Part shown: piece after piece, positions 34,360 through 43,164 of the stretch | How the letters are laid out: every line of letters begins with the position of its first letter | Position numbering within the stretch: the first letter of the stretch is position 1 | NCBI RefSeq assembly: GCF_017744395.1 | Contig: NZ_JAGIBI010000007.1 | Span: forward strand, 124,001 to 188,000 | Length of the DNA: 64,000 bases | Direction: 5' to 3' | Source: Herbaspirillum sp. | GTDB taxonomy: Bacteria; Pseudomonadota; Gammaproteobacteria; Burkholderiales; Burkholderiaceae_D | Made by a program: the position numbers and the translations under genes | Notes under the pieces: generated by a model | What the model saw: the letters and a program-made list of their open reading frames with translations, nothing else | Told to the model about the DNA's origin: nothing | Databases searched by the model: none

Positions 34360-36582
34360 TCACTCCTGATGAGGTTTCCAGCGGCGCAGCAGCAGGGCGT
34401 TGCTCACCACGCTGACGCTGGAGAAGGCCATGGCGGCGCCGGCCAGCATCGGGTTGAGCAGCCCGAAAGCCGCCAGCGGGATGCCGACCAGGTTGTAGAT
34501 GAAGGCCCAGAACAGGTTCTGGCGGATCTTGCCGTAGGTGCGGCGCGAGATGTCGATGGCGTCGGCCGCCAGCCCCGGGTCGCCGTGCATCAGGGTGATG
34601 CCGGCGGCCTGCATGGCGACGTCGGTGCCGGTGGACATGGCGATGCCGACATCGGCCGCCGCCAGCGCCGGGGCGTCGTTGATGCCGTCGCCGACCATCG
34701 CCACCACGGCTGGCCGGTTGCCGCGGCCTTGGCGCAGCGCCTCGACCGCGCGGGCTTTGTCGGCCGGCAGCACTTCGGCGCGGAAGTCGCCGATGCCCAA
34801 TTGCGCCGCTGCCTGTTGCGCCGCGCCGCGGTTGTCGCCGGTCAGCATGACGGTGGCGATGCCCAGTTGCTGCAGCTTGCGCACGGCGTCGGCCGCGCCC
34901 GGCTTGATCTCGTCGCCGAAGGCCAGCAGCCCGAGGATCTCGGCGCACTCGCCATCCTTGCGCGCCAGCCAGGACAGCGTGCGGCCTTGCTGCTGGAGTG
35001 CGTCGGCGCGCTGCTGCAGCGCTTGCGTGGAGGCTTGCAGTTCCTGCATCCAGCGGCTGCTGCCCAGGCAATAAGACACGCCATCGATGCTGCCTTCGAT
35101 GCCGCGGCCCGCCACGCTGCGCACATCGGTGGCAGGCAGATCCGGCAATCCGGTTTGTGCCATGGCAGCATCGACGACCGCGCGGCCCAGCGGGTGCTCG
35201 CTGCCGGCCTGCAGTGCCGCCGACAGCGCCAGCAGTCGGGCGTCGTCCTGCAGCGCCTGCCATTCGGTCAGGCGCGGGCGGCCCACGGTCAGCGTGCCGG
35301 TCTTGTCGAACGCGACGACGTCGATGCGGTGCGCGATCTCCAGCGCCTGCGCATCCTTGATCAGGATGCCGTGGCGCGCGGCCACGCCGGTGCCGGCCAT
35401 GATCGCGGTCGGCGTGGCCAGCCCGAGCGCGCAGGGGCAGGCGATCACCAGCACCGCGACGGCGTTGAGCAAGGCCTGCTCCCAGTCACCGGCATAGAGG
35501 CCCCAGCCGATCAATGTAATCAATGCCAGCACCAGCACGGCCGGCACGAAGACGGCGCTGACCTGGTCCACCAGCCGCTGGATCGGCGCCTTGGCAGCCT
35601 GCGCCTGTTCCACCATGCGCACGATCTGAGCCAGCACGGTCTCGGCGCCGATGGCGGTAGTCTCGACCAGCAGCAGGCCGTCGGCATTGATGGAACCTGC
35701 CGACACCTTGCCGCCAGGTTCCTTCTCTTGCGGGCGGCTTTCGCCGGTCAGCATGGATTCATCCAGGTGGCTGCGGCCTTCGCACACCACGCCGTCGACC
35801 GGCACGCGCTCGCCGGCGCGCAGCACCACCAGGTCGCCCACGCGCACTTGCGCCAGCGGCACGTCGAGGTCGCGCCCGTCGCGGCGCACGCGGGCGCTGT
35901 CCGGGCGCAAGGCGTTCAGGGCGGCGATGGCGTCGGCGGTCTGGCGCTTGGCGCGGGTTTCCAGCCATTTGCCCAGCAGCACCAGCGTGATCACCACGGC
36001 GGCGCTTTCGAAGTAGAGATGCGGCGCGGCCATCGCATGGCCATCCATCGACTGTGTACCCAGCCATTGGTACAGCGACAGGCCGTAGGCCGCGCTGGTA
36101 CCCAGCGCCACCAGCAGGTCCATGTTGCCCGAGCGCGCACGCAGCGCGCCCCAGCCGGCGCGGTAGAAGCGCCAGCCCAGCCAGAACTGCACCGGCGTGG
36201 CCAGCAGCCATTGCCACAGCGGCGGCAATTCGAGCTGCACACCGAAGGGCATCAGCAGCATCGGCAGCACCAGCGGCAGCGACAAGGCGGCCGACAGCGC
36301 CACCGGCCACCAGGAGGGCAGGGCGGGACTTGCTTTCTTCTGTGGCGCATCTTCAGGCTGCGCATGCGCGCTGGCCTGGTAGCCGGCTTTTTCGACGGCG
36401 GCGATCAGGGTGGGGAGGGGGACGTCATCCAGGGTCGAGATGCTGGCCGTTTCGGTGGCGAGGTTGACGCTGACGGCCGACACGCCCGGCACCTTCTTCA
36501 AGGCCTTCTCGACGCGGTTGACGCAGGAGGCGCAGCTCATGCCTTCGATATCGAGGCTGAATTCACGGGTGGTGCTGGTCAT
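34360..36582 (-). CDS. copA: Cu(I)-exporting P1B-type ATPase CopA
   Basis: A 740-residue copper ATPase with one N-terminal HMA domain (GMSCASC, Cys17 and Cys20), transmembrane CPC at 382-384, phosphorylation site DKTGT beginning at Asp426, SEHPLGRAV, and [13 protein letters not shown]. The last helices carry the Cu(I)-specific residues YN ([10 protein letters not shown]) and M-x-x-x-SS ([12 protein letters not shown]), which separate it from the Zn/Cd pump encoded 2 kb away. It moves cytoplasmic Cu(I) to the periplasm, where the multicopper oxidase and cupredoxin would act. First gene of copA-cueR-oxidoreductase. Confidence 0.95.
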   Translation of the reverse strand: MTSTTREFSLDIEGMSCASCVNRVEKALKKVPGVSAVSVNLATETASISTLDDVPLPTLIAAVEKAGYQASAHAQPEDAPQKKASPALPSWWPVALSAALSLPLVLPMLLMPFGVQLELPPLWQWLLATPVQFWLGWRFYRAGWGALRARSGNMDLLVALGTSAAYGLSLYQWLGTQSMDGHAMAAPHLYFESAAVVITLVLLGKWLETRAKRQTADAIAALNALRPDSARVRRDGRDLDVPLAQVRVGDLVVLRAGERVPVDGVVCEGRSHLDESMLTGESRPQEKEPGGKVSAGSINADGLLLVETTAIGAETVLAQIVRMVEQAQAAKAPIQRLVDQVSAVFVPAVLVLALITLIGWGLYAGDWEQALLNAVAVLVIACPCALGLATPTAIMAGTGVAARHGILIKDAQALEIAHRIDVVAFDKTGTLTVGRPRLTEWQALQDDARLLALSAALQAGSEHPLGRAVVDAAMAQTGLPDLPATDVRSVAGRGIEGSIDGVSYCLGSSRWMQELQASTQALQQRADALQQQGRTLSWLARKDGECAEILGLLAFGDEIKPGAADAVRKLQQLGIATVMLTGDNRGAAQQAAAQLGIGDFRAEVLPADKARAVEALRQGRGNRPAVVAMVGDGINDAPALAAADVGIAMSTGTDVAMQAAGITLMHGDPGLAADAIDISRRTYGKIRQNLFWAFIYNLVGIPLAAFGLLNPMLAGAAMAFSSVSVVSNALLLRRWKPHQE

Positions 36583-36617
36583 GGCAAAAACTCCGGGGAG
36601 AGGATGGTCATGGCTGC

Positions 36618-36648
36618 ATCATCATCCTTCCCATGATGGTAAGGTCAA
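36618..36648 (-). promoter_or_regulatory. CueR-type promoter of the copA operon
   Basis: Minus strand: -35 TTGACC (36643-36648), 19-base spacer, -10 GATGAT (36618-36623). The spacer region holds the dyad ACCTTACCATCATGGGAAGGA (36625-36645), matching the CueR pattern ACCTTCC-n7-GGAAGG-like with one weak half. Confidence 0.75.
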
Positions 36649-36682
36649 GCGAGATTTTCGCATGGAATGGTGTTTGGAGTGC

Positions 36683-36713
36683 TTGACCTTGCCATTGTTG
36701 GAAGGTTTAAGCT
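36683..36713 (+). promoter_or_regulatory. CueR-type promoter of copZ
   Basis: Plus strand: -35 TTGACC (36683-36688), 19-base spacer, -10 TAAGCT (36708-36713). The dyad ACCTTGCCATTGTTGGAAGGT (36686-36706, split here only by its own spacer) closely resembles the E. coli copA promoter site. copZ starts 37 bases further on. Confidence 0.82.
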
Positions 36714-36750
36714 TGTGCTTGTCTACTTCATTTTCTGAAAAGGAACCAGC

Positions 36751-36951
36751 ATGAGCACGACATTCACCGTCAACGACATGACCTGCAACCACTGCGCGGG
36801 TGTCATTACCAAGGCCGTCAAAGATGTCGATGCCAACGCCAAGGTCGACATCGCCGTGGCAGAAAAGCGCGTGGTCATCGACAGCACGCTGCCGGCGCAG
36901 GAGTTTGCGGAGGCGATTGCAGAGGCGGGTTATACGCCGGTCGCTGCCTGA
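36751..36951 (+). CDS. copZ: Copper chaperone CopZ
   Basis: A 66-residue HMA-domain protein with the Cu(I)-binding motif MTCNHC (Cys12 and Cys15) and the usual beta-alpha-beta-beta-alpha-beta length, ending EAIAEAGYTPVAA. It carries cytoplasmic Cu(I) to CopA. The ribosome-binding site AAAGGA is well placed. It is divergent from copA, under its own CueR-type promoter, and converges on the VWA gene 9 bases away. Confidence 0.95.
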   Translation: MSTTFTVNDMTCNHCAGVITKAVKDVDANAKVDIAVAEKRVVIDSTLPAQEFAEAIAEAGYTPVAA

Positions 36952-36960
36952 AGAAGAGGC

Positions 36961-38142
36961 TTATTTACTCAACAACCGCATGGCACGCTCCAGTCCGTCG
37001 ATGGTGAGCGCGAACATGCGGTCGTTCATCAACTGGCGGATCAGCGCGATCGATTGCCGGTATTGCCACAGGCCTTCCGGTTCCGGATTGAGCCAGGCGA
37101 AGTGCGGGAAGGCGGCCGTGAAACGCTGCAGCCAGACCGCGCCGGCCTCGGCGTTGTTGTATTCCACCGAGCCGCCCGGCTGTATCACTTCGTAAGGACT
37201 CATGGTGGCGTCGCCGACGAAGATCAGCTTGGTGTCGGGCGTGTACTTGCGCAGTACGTCCCAGGTCGGGAAGCGTTCGGCATGGCGGCGCCGGTTGTTC
37301 TTCCACAGGTAGTCGTAGACGCAGTTGTGGAAGTAGAAGAACTCCATGTTCTTGAACTCGGTGCGGGCCGCCGAGAACAGCTCCTCGGTGCGCGCGATGT
37401 GGTCGTCCATCGAGCCGCCAACGTCGAACAGCATCAGCACCTTGATGTTGTTCTTGCGCTCAGGCTGCATGCGGATGTCGAGATAGCCGGCGTTGCTGGC
37501 GGTGGCGCGGATGGTGTCGTCCAGCGCCAGTTCTTCTTCCAGCCCGGCGCGGGCGAACTTGCGCAGGCGGCGCAGCGCGACCTTGATGTTGCGCGTGCCC
37601 AGTTCGCGCTCGCCGTCGTAGTCCTTGTATTCGCGCGCATCCCACACCTTGACCGCGCTGCGGTTTTTACCCTGATTATTGCCGGCGCCGCCGATGCGGA
37701 TGCCCTCCGGGTTGTAGCCGCCGTGGCCGAACGGCGAGACGCCGCCGGTGCCGATCCACTTGCTGCCGCCTTCGTGGCGTTCCTTTTGTTCTTCCAGCAA
37801 TTGCTTCAGGCGTTCCATCAGCTTGTCGTAGCCAAACTTCTCGATGGCGGCCTTCTGTTCCGGCGTCAGTTCGCGCTCCAGCTTCTTCAGCAGCCACTCC
37901 AGCGGGATCTCGGGCTTCTTATCGAAGATGGTCTCGATGCCCTTGAAGTAGGCGCCGAAGGCGCGGTCGAACTTGTCGAAGTTGGCCTCGTCCTTGACCA
38001 GCGTCAGGCGCGACAGGAAGTAGAACTCGTCCATCGAGGGCGCGATGAGCTGCTTGTCCATCGCTTCCAGCAAGGTGAGGAATTCCTTGATCGAGGCCGG
38101 CACGCCGGCATCTTTCACGGTGAAGAAGAAATCGATCAGCAT
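36961..38142 (-). CDS. VWA-domain (CoxE-like) protein
   Basis: A 393-residue cytoplasmic protein. The C-terminal von Willebrand A-type domain (about 230-390) carries a MIDAS start LFDVGGSMDDH (D-x-G-x-S) for divalent metal. The N-terminal half is helical and charged (LKKLERELTPEQKAAIEKFG, LKQLLEEQKERHEGG), followed by a Gly-rich link. This family normally works with a MoxR AAA+ ATPase as a chaperone-like or metal-insertion pair; that ATPase lies two genes upstream in the same direction. The client protein is unknown. Confidence 0.88.
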   Translation of the reverse strand: MLIDFFFTVKDAGVPASIKEFLTLLEAMDKQLIAPSMDEFYFLSRLTLVKDEANFDKFDRAFGAYFKGIETIFDKKPEIPLEWLLKKLERELTPEQKAAIEKFGYDKLMERLKQLLEEQKERHEGGSKWIGTGGVSPFGHGGYNPEGIRIGGAGNNQGKNRSAVKVWDAREYKDYDGERELGTRNIKVALRRLRKFARAGLEEELALDDTIRATASNAGYLDIRMQPERKNNIKVLMLFDVGGSMDDHIARTEELFSAARTEFKNMEFFYFHNCVYDYLWKNNRRRHAERFPTWDVLRKYTPDTKLIFVGDATMSPYEVIQPGGSVEYNNAEAGAVWLQRFTAAFPHFAWLNPEPEGLWQYRQSIALIRQLMNDRMFALTIDGLERAMRLLSK

Positions 38143-38158
38143 GGCGTTGCGAACTTGT

Positions 38159-38746
38159 TCATCGCCCCAGCTTGTACTGCAGGTGGCGCCGCACCGAGGG
38201 CCATTCGGATTCGATAATGGAAAACACCACGGTGTCGCGCAGCGAGCCGTCCGCCATGCGTTGATGGTTGCGCAGGATGCCGTCCTGCTTGGCGCCTAGG
38301 CGGGCGATGGCGGCGCGCGATTGCTGGTTCATCCAGTGGGTGCGGAACTCGACGGCGATGCAGTGCATGTCTTCAAAGGCGTGCGTGAGCATCATCAGCT
38401 TGCATTCGGTATTGATGCCGGTGCGCTGGGCGCTGGCGGCGTACCAGGTGGAGCCGATCTCGACGCGGCGGTTGGCGGCGTCGGCATTCATGTAGGTAGT
38501 CATGCCGCACAGCGCGCCGGTATCGTTGCGCCGGACCACGAAGGGCAGCATGCTGCCTTGCTGCTGCAGGTGCAGGCGGCGCTCGATCTCGGCGCGCATG
38601 TTTTCCGGCTTGGGGATGGAGGTGTACCAAAGCTTCCACAGCTTGCCGTCGGAGACCGCGGCGATCAGCGCGTCGTGGTGCTCCAGGGACAGCGGTTCGA
38701 CATTGGCGAAATGGCCTTTGAGCGTGATCGGCGAGAGGAATTGCAT
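38159..38746 (-). CDS. GNAT acetyltransferase, RimJ/RimL-like
   Basis: A 195-residue GNAT of the RimJ/RimL type, with VEPLSLEHHDALIAAVSDG near the N terminus, IGSTWYAASAQRTGINTECK (acetyl-CoA-binding region) and the late RTHWMNQQSRAAIARLGAKQ (N-x-x-S-x-x-A-x-x-x-x-G pattern). Substrate could be a protein N terminus or a small amine. Notably it sits between the MoxR ATPase gene (36-base gap) and the VWA gene (16-base gap), interrupting a pair that is usually adjacent. Confidence 0.87.
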   Translation of the reverse strand: MQFLSPITLKGHFANVEPLSLEHHDALIAAVSDGKLWKLWYTSIPKPENMRAEIERRLHLQQQGSMLPFVVRRNDTGALCGMTTYMNADAANRRVEIGSTWYAASAQRTGINTECKLMMLTHAFEDMHCIAVEFRTHWMNQQSRAAIARLGAKQDGILRNHQRMADGSLRDTVVFSIIESEWPSVRRHLQYKLGR

Positions 38747-38782
38747 GGCGTCTCCGGGCGGATGGAAGTCAGCTGGTGATGG

Positions 38783-39649
38783 TTAACGATTATTGCGCGA
38801 CATGAATACCAGGCGTTCGAACAGGTGCACGTCCTGCTCGTTCTTGAGCAGCGCGCCGTGCAGCGGCGGCACCGCCGCCTTGCCGTCCTTGCTGTGTAGC
38901 GCTTCGGCCGGGATGTCCTCGGCCATCAGCAGCTTGAGCCAGTCGATCAGCTCCGAGGTCGAGGGCTTCTTCTTCAGGCCCGGCACGTCGCGCACTTCAT
39001 AGAAGCTCTGCAGCGCCTGCGCCAGCAGGTCGCGCTTGAGGCGCGGGAAGTGCACGTCGACGATCTGCCGCATCGTGTCCTTGTCGGGGAACTTGATGTA
39101 GTGGAAGAAGCAGCGGCGCAGGAAGGCGTCCGGCAATTCCTTCTCGTTGTTGGAGGTGATCACCACCAGCGGACGGTGCTTGGCCCTGACCATTTCGCGC
39201 GTCTCGTAGACGTAGAACTCCATGCGGTCGATTTCGCGCAGCAGGTCGTTGGGAAACTCGATGTCGGCCTTGTCGATCTCGTCGATCAGCAGCACCACCG
39301 GTTCGTCCGAGATGAACGCCTGCCACAGCACGCCCTTGACGATGTAGTTGTGGATGTCCTTGACCCGTTCGTCGCCCAGCTGCGAATCGCGCAGGCGCGA
39401 GACCGCGTCGTATTCGTACAGGCCCTGCTGGGCCTTGGTGGTGGATTTGATATGCCATTGCAGCAGCGGGCGGTCAAGCGCGGCGGCCACTTCCTCGGCC
39501 AGCATGGTCTTGCCGGTGCCGGGCTCGCCCTTGATGAGCAGCGGGCGCTGCAGCGTAAGCGCGGCATTGACGGCCAGTTTCAGGTCGTCGGTGGCGACGT
39601 AGGTGTCGGAACCGGTAAAGCGTTGCGGACGTGCGGAATGATCGTTCAT
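38783..39649 (-). CDS. MoxR-type AAA+ ATPase
   Basis: A 288-residue AAA+ ATPase. Walker A is GEPGTGKTML, Walker B LLIDEIDKADIEF, sensor 1 VVITSNNEKELPDAFLRRC with the arginine-finger region following. MoxR proteins act with VWA partners to mature or insert cofactors into enzyme complexes. ATG 39649 begins just before YVATDDLKLAVNAAL; 124 in-frame codons upstream overlap the divergent gene and are not family-like. First gene of the MoxR-GNAT-VWA set. Confidence 0.92.
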   Translation of the reverse strand: MNDHSARPQRFTGSDTYVATDDLKLAVNAALTLQRPLLIKGEPGTGKTMLAEEVAAALDRPLLQWHIKSTTKAQQGLYEYDAVSRLRDSQLGDERVKDIHNYIVKGVLWQAFISDEPVVLLIDEIDKADIEFPNDLLREIDRMEFYVYETREMVRAKHRPLVVITSNNEKELPDAFLRRCFFHYIKFPDKDTMRQIVDVHFPRLKRDLLAQALQSFYEVRDVPGLKKKPSTSELIDWLKLLMAEDIPAEALHSKDGKAAVPPLHGALLKNEQDVHLFERLVFMSRNNR

Positions 39650-39835
39650 GGGCGCGGTCTCAGGTGATGTCTCTATGGTTGATTCGCACCGTCTTGCGCA
39701 TGGTACTGCGGTGCAAGACATCGGCTTGTCAATTTGAACGAGTATAAGGGAAAACCCGGCGCCGGCCGCGCGGGTTGAAATTTGCGAAATCGCCCTTATA
39801 TACGCGATTCCGCATACATAACGTTGACAAGACAC

Positions 39836-42070
39836 ATGAAATTCCTGTTCTTCAAAATGCTGGTGGTGTGGAGACGCTTGTGGCACGGCATGCAAGCCCG
39901 CTACATGGCCCGCCATGATGTCGACAAGCAACTCGACAGCCTGATGCGCCGCGCCGATCCCGCATCGGCCTGGCATGAGCGCGCCAACTGGATGATCGAC
40001 GTCAGCGAATGGCTGCGGCACCGCTCGGCGGTGTCGCTGCTGGACCGGCAGTCATGGAGCAAGGTGCGCAGCCAGCGGCTGGAGATCATGCTGGACTGGC
40101 TGGACCAGCACCGCGACGTGCGCCGCAATGTGCAGCACGCGCTGCAAAAGACGCTGCGCGAGGCCAACGGCCCCGAACTGTTTTCCACCACCGGCCTGCC
40201 GCACGAGCCTGGCTTCTTCGGCGAACTGTCCGAGCGCCTGGCGCGCATGGTGCTGCCGCGCCACTTTTCCCCGACCGACCTGTCGGCGCTCTTCACCGCG
40301 CTGTTCCCCGACCCGGATGATGCCAACTGGTTGCTCGAGCTCGACAATGCGCTGCTGGCGCGGCTGTGGAAGCTGTTCGCCGACGACGGCATTTCCCACA
40401 TGTACTGGCAGCAGATCGAGGAGGCCATCACCTACCTCACCGCTACGGTCATCGCCGACGGCATCAGCCCGGCCTTCCGCCAGCGCCTGGAACCCAAGAT
40501 GCCGATGCGCGCCACGCCGTTCTTGGCGCTGCGGCGCGAGATCGAGGCATGGCTGCGCGCCAGCCCGCACGACCAGGGCGCGCTGCGCAGCGTGCGCATG
40601 CTGGTGGCGGTATGCCATGCGCAGACCGACCGCATCTATGCCCACCTGGACGAGTACGGCGTCTCGGTCAGCCTGGTGTACCGCGTCGAGCGCATGCGCG
40701 CGCACCTGCAGCGCATCGGCCGCCTGATCGATGTGCGCGCGGCCGTGCCCGGCGAGCCGGGGGCGGGGCGGGTGCAGTTGCTGCTGTCCGACCTGATTTC
40801 GGCGCACCACAACCATAGTTCGGTGCGCGGCCTGATGCGCCGCAGCTTCGCGCTGCTGGCGCGCAAGATGGTCGAGCGCAACGCCGACCATGGCGAACAG
40901 GCGATCGCGCGCGATGCCGCCGGCTATCGCAAGGTGGTGCGCGGCGGCTTGCTGGGCGGCGCCGTATTGGCGGGCACCGCGTTGCTGCAGGTCGGCGTGG
41001 CCCGGTTGGGCACGGCGCATTTCTTCGAAGGCGCGCTGGCCTCGCTCAACTACGCGGTGAGCTTCCTGCTGATCGCCGCGGTGGGCGGCGTGCTGGCGAC
41101 GCGCCAGCCGGCCGTGGCGGCGCCGACGCTGGCCTCGCATATGGGCGAGCTGGATGCCGAGGGCATGCGCGGCCTGGTCGCGGAAGCGGGCTTGCTGCTG
41201 CGTTCGCAATCGGCCGCCATTTTCGGCAACCTGCTGGCGGTGGCGCCGGTGGCGGCCCTGGTTTGCACGGCCGGCTGGTTCCTGTTCGGCGTGGTGCCGA
41301 TGCAGGCCGCGCAGGCGCATGCGGACCTGGCTTCCCTGTCGTTGGTCGGCCCCACGCCGCTCTATGCCGCGCTGACCGGCGTGCTGCTATGGCTGTCGAG
41401 CCTGGCCGCGGGGTTCGCCGACAACTGGTTCGCCTTGCGCCGCGTGCGCGAAACGTTGGCCAACCAGCGCCGCCTGGTGCATGCGCTCGGCCCCTTGCGC
41501 GCCGAGCGCTGCGCGGCCTGGCTGGAACGCAATGTCGCGACCATTTCCGGCAGCGTGGTGCTGGGCTTGCTGTTGGGGATGACGCCGGTGCTGGCGGAGT
41601 TCTTCGGCCTGCCGCTGGATGTGCGCCATGTGACGCTGGCTGCCGGCACGTTGACGGCGGCCGCATTCAGCCTGGGCTGGCAAGCGCTGGCCACGCCGGA
41701 ATTCTGGCTGGCGGCCGCGGGCGTTGCCGTGACCGCGTTCCTGAGCGTGGCCGTGGCGTTCGCCTGCGCCTTGACGCTGGCCTTGCGCGCGCGCGACGTG
41801 CCGCGCCGCATGCGGCGTTTCGTCCAGAGGGCCTTGTTGCGCCGTTTCATCGCTGCGCCGGCGTTTTTCATCTTTCCCGGACGCGCCCGCGCGGCTGCCG
41901 ATGCGGCAACGCATGAAGAGGACGACAGCGGTGACGATGACGGTGGCGGTGGCAATAGTGGCGACAGCGCGCCTCCCGCCGATATCGATGACGGCAGGAA
42001 AACGCAGGCCGGGCAACCGGGTGAGGATGAACGCAGCGTCCTCCCTGAGCGGATGCGACGGTATGGCTGA
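39836..42070 (+). CDS. 'Site-specific recombinase' family membrane protein (Gcr-like)
   Basis: A 744-residue protein of the family annotated as SpecificRecomb, named after Neisseria Gcr. The N-terminal ~360 residues are soluble and helical (WSKVRSQRLEIMLDWLDQHR, VSLVYRVERMRAHLQRIGRL). The second half contains several membrane-spanning segments (GGLLGGAVLAGTALLQVGVA, YAVSFLLIAAVGGVLATRQP, LLAVAPVAALVCTAGWFLFG, SGSVVLGLLLGMTPVLAEFF and more). The C terminus is acidic and low-complexity. No tyrosine- or serine-recombinase catalytic motif is visible, so the recombinase name is doubtful. ATG 39836 is divergent from the MoxR gene. Confidence 0.8.
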   Translation: MKFLFFKMLVVWRRLWHGMQARYMARHDVDKQLDSLMRRADPASAWHERANWMIDVSEWLRHRSAVSLLDRQSWSKVRSQRLEIMLDWLDQHRDVRRNVQHALQKTLREANGPELFSTTGLPHEPGFFGELSERLARMVLPRHFSPTDLSALFTALFPDPDDANWLLELDNALLARLWKLFADDGISHMYWQQIEEAITYLTATVIADGISPAFRQRLEPKMPMRATPFLALRREIEAWLRASPHDQGALRSVRMLVAVCHAQTDRIYAHLDEYGVSVSLVYRVERMRAHLQRIGRLIDVRAAVPGEPGAGRVQLLLSDLISAHHNHSSVRGLMRRSFALLARKMVERNADHGEQAIARDAAGYRKVVRGGLLGGAVLAGTALLQVGVARLGTAHFFEGALASLNYAVSFLLIAAVGGVLATRQPAVAAPTLASHMGELDAEGMRGLVAEAGLLLRSQSAAIFGNLLAVAPVAALVCTAGWFLFGVVPMQAAQAHADLASLSLVGPTPLYAALTGVLLWLSSLAAGFADNWFALRRVRETLANQRRLVHALGPLRAERCAAWLERNVATISGSVVLGLLLGMTPVLAEFFGLPLDVRHVTLAAGTLTAAAFSLGWQALATPEFWLAAAGVAVTAFLSVAVAFACALTLALRARDVPRRMRRFVQRALLRRFIAAPAFFIFPGRARAAADAATHEEDDSGDDDGGGGNSGDSAPPADIDDGRKTQAGQPGEDERSVLPERMRRYG

Positions 42071-42398
42071 TTATTGATTTATTGCCAAGACAATACCCGG
42101 CATATTGCGGTGCATATATTGGCGCAACCCCGGAAAGCCCGCTCCGGGCGGGCTATTGCCGCCGATTCCGGGTGCTCCCGGGAAGGGATGACGATGCTGA
42201 GCCTATTGGGTTAGAATCGAACGGTTTTTTGCGTAAGCAGGGGGAGTGGAGAGACACGCTTAAGCCGAAAGAACGGTTGAGCCACAGCAAAACAGCCAAA
42301 CCTGCAGAACCAGTGCAAATGAACCAGTAAGACAAACTGTTCTGGTGCAAAAGATTCGTTTCGTTTAAGTCAGTCCAATTTACTTTTACCCTGCGAAC
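42071..42398. other. Gene-free region upstream of the cytochrome pair
   Basis: A 328-base gap. A frame of 82 codons at 42082-42330 exists, but it has no recognisable domain or convincing ribosome-binding site. The region presumably holds the promoter for the two cytochrome genes; no specific box is assigned. Confidence 0.5.
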
Positions 42399-42719
42399 AT
42401 GAAAAAACACCTCGTGCTTCTTGCCTTGAGCGGCGTTGTCGGCAGTGCGTCCGCGGCGGACATCGTCGGTAATGCCAAGGCTGCTGAAAATAAAGTTTCC
42501 ATGTGCATCGGATGCCACGGCATCCCCGGCTACAAGAGTACCTTCCCCGAGGTCTACCAGGTGCCCATGCTGGGCGGCCAGTCCCCGCAATACATCGAAA
42601 ACGCGCTGCGCGCCTACCAGAAGGGCGAACGCAAGCATCCGTCGATGCATGGCATCGCGGCCAGCCTGTCGGACCAGGATATCGCCGACCTGGCAGCCTA
42701 TTATTCGCAGCAGAAGTGA
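42399..42719 (+). CDS. Small periplasmic cytochrome c (class I)
   Basis: A 106-residue monoheme c-type cytochrome with signal peptide (MKKHLVLLALSGVVGSASA) and heme site CIGCH at 36-40. The likely Met axial ligand is in YQVPMLGGQSPQYIENAL or in KHPSMHGIAASL. The GGQSP-x-Y-I-x-x-x-L-x-x-Y pattern is typical of cytochrome c4/c5-like domains. It is followed after 14 bases by a second cytochrome; together they look like the two halves of a diheme cytochrome c4 encoded separately. Confidence 0.9.
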   Translation: MKKHLVLLALSGVVGSASAADIVGNAKAAENKVSMCIGCHGIPGYKSTFPEVYQVPMLGGQSPQYIENALRAYQKGERKHPSMHGIAASLSDQDIADLAAYYSQQK

Positions 42720-42733
42720 AGGGGACGCACGAG

Positions 42734-43090
42734 ATGAAAATGACTACCACCCGTATGGCCGCAGCATTGGCCGTATTGTCCGCCACCGCCTTGTCCGCCC
42801 AGGCCGCCGACCTTGCCGCCGGACGCGCGCTGGTCGAGAAGTACAACTGCGCTTCCTGCCACGGCAAGGATTTCAATTCCCCGATCGACCCGGCCTATCC
42901 CAAGCTGGCCGGCCAGCATGCGGATTACCTCAAGCATGCGCTGGTGGCGTACCGCCGCGGCGACAGCGCGATGAACGGCCGCACCAACGCCATCATGTCG
43001 GCGCAGGCCAAACCGCTGACCGACCAGGACATCAACAATATCGCCGCCTACCTGCATAGCCTGCCGGGTACGCTGGTGCTGCGCAAGTAA
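42734..43090 (+). CDS. Small periplasmic cytochrome c (class I)
   Basis: A 118-residue monoheme cytochrome with signal peptide (to AQAAD) and heme site CASCH at 39-43. LAGQHADYLKHALVAYRRGD matches the same c4-type helix as the upstream gene, and NAIMSAQAKPLTDQDINNIA holds a probable axial Met. ATG 42734 is preceded by a weak purine-rich stretch. The pair probably shuttles electrons to a terminal oxidase in the periplasm. A strong terminator follows. Confidence 0.9.
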   Translation: MKMTTTRMAAALAVLSATALSAQAADLAAGRALVEKYNCASCHGKDFNSPIDPAYPKLAGQHADYLKHALVAYRRGDSAMNGRTNAIMSAQAKPLTDQDINNIAAYLHSLPGTLVLRK

Positions 43091-43113
43091 GCGGTTCGCC
43101 TGCCGGCGCAATG

Positions 43114-43144
43114 AAAAAGCCACGCTGATGCGTGGCTTTTTTTT
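43114..43144 (+). terminator. Rho-independent terminator after the cytochrome genes
   Basis: AAAAAGCCACGC-TGAT-GCGTGGCTTTTT followed by further T residues: a perfect 12 bp stem with tetraloop, 23 bases after the stop. Confidence 0.93.
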
Positions 43145-43164
43145 CAGGTGCAGGCAGGCCGGTT

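Noticed and set aside
34312..36636. 774-codon plus-strand frame opposite copA
   Set aside because: Antisense shadow; copA and cueR on the minus strand are certain.
39836..42070. True mobile-element integrase
   Set aside because: Despite the family name there is no integrase active site, no flanking att-like repeats and no associated mobile genes.
42082..42330. 82-codon plus-strand frame before the cytochrome genes
   Set aside because: No domain, poor start context, and codon composition unlike the flanking genes; more likely spacer.
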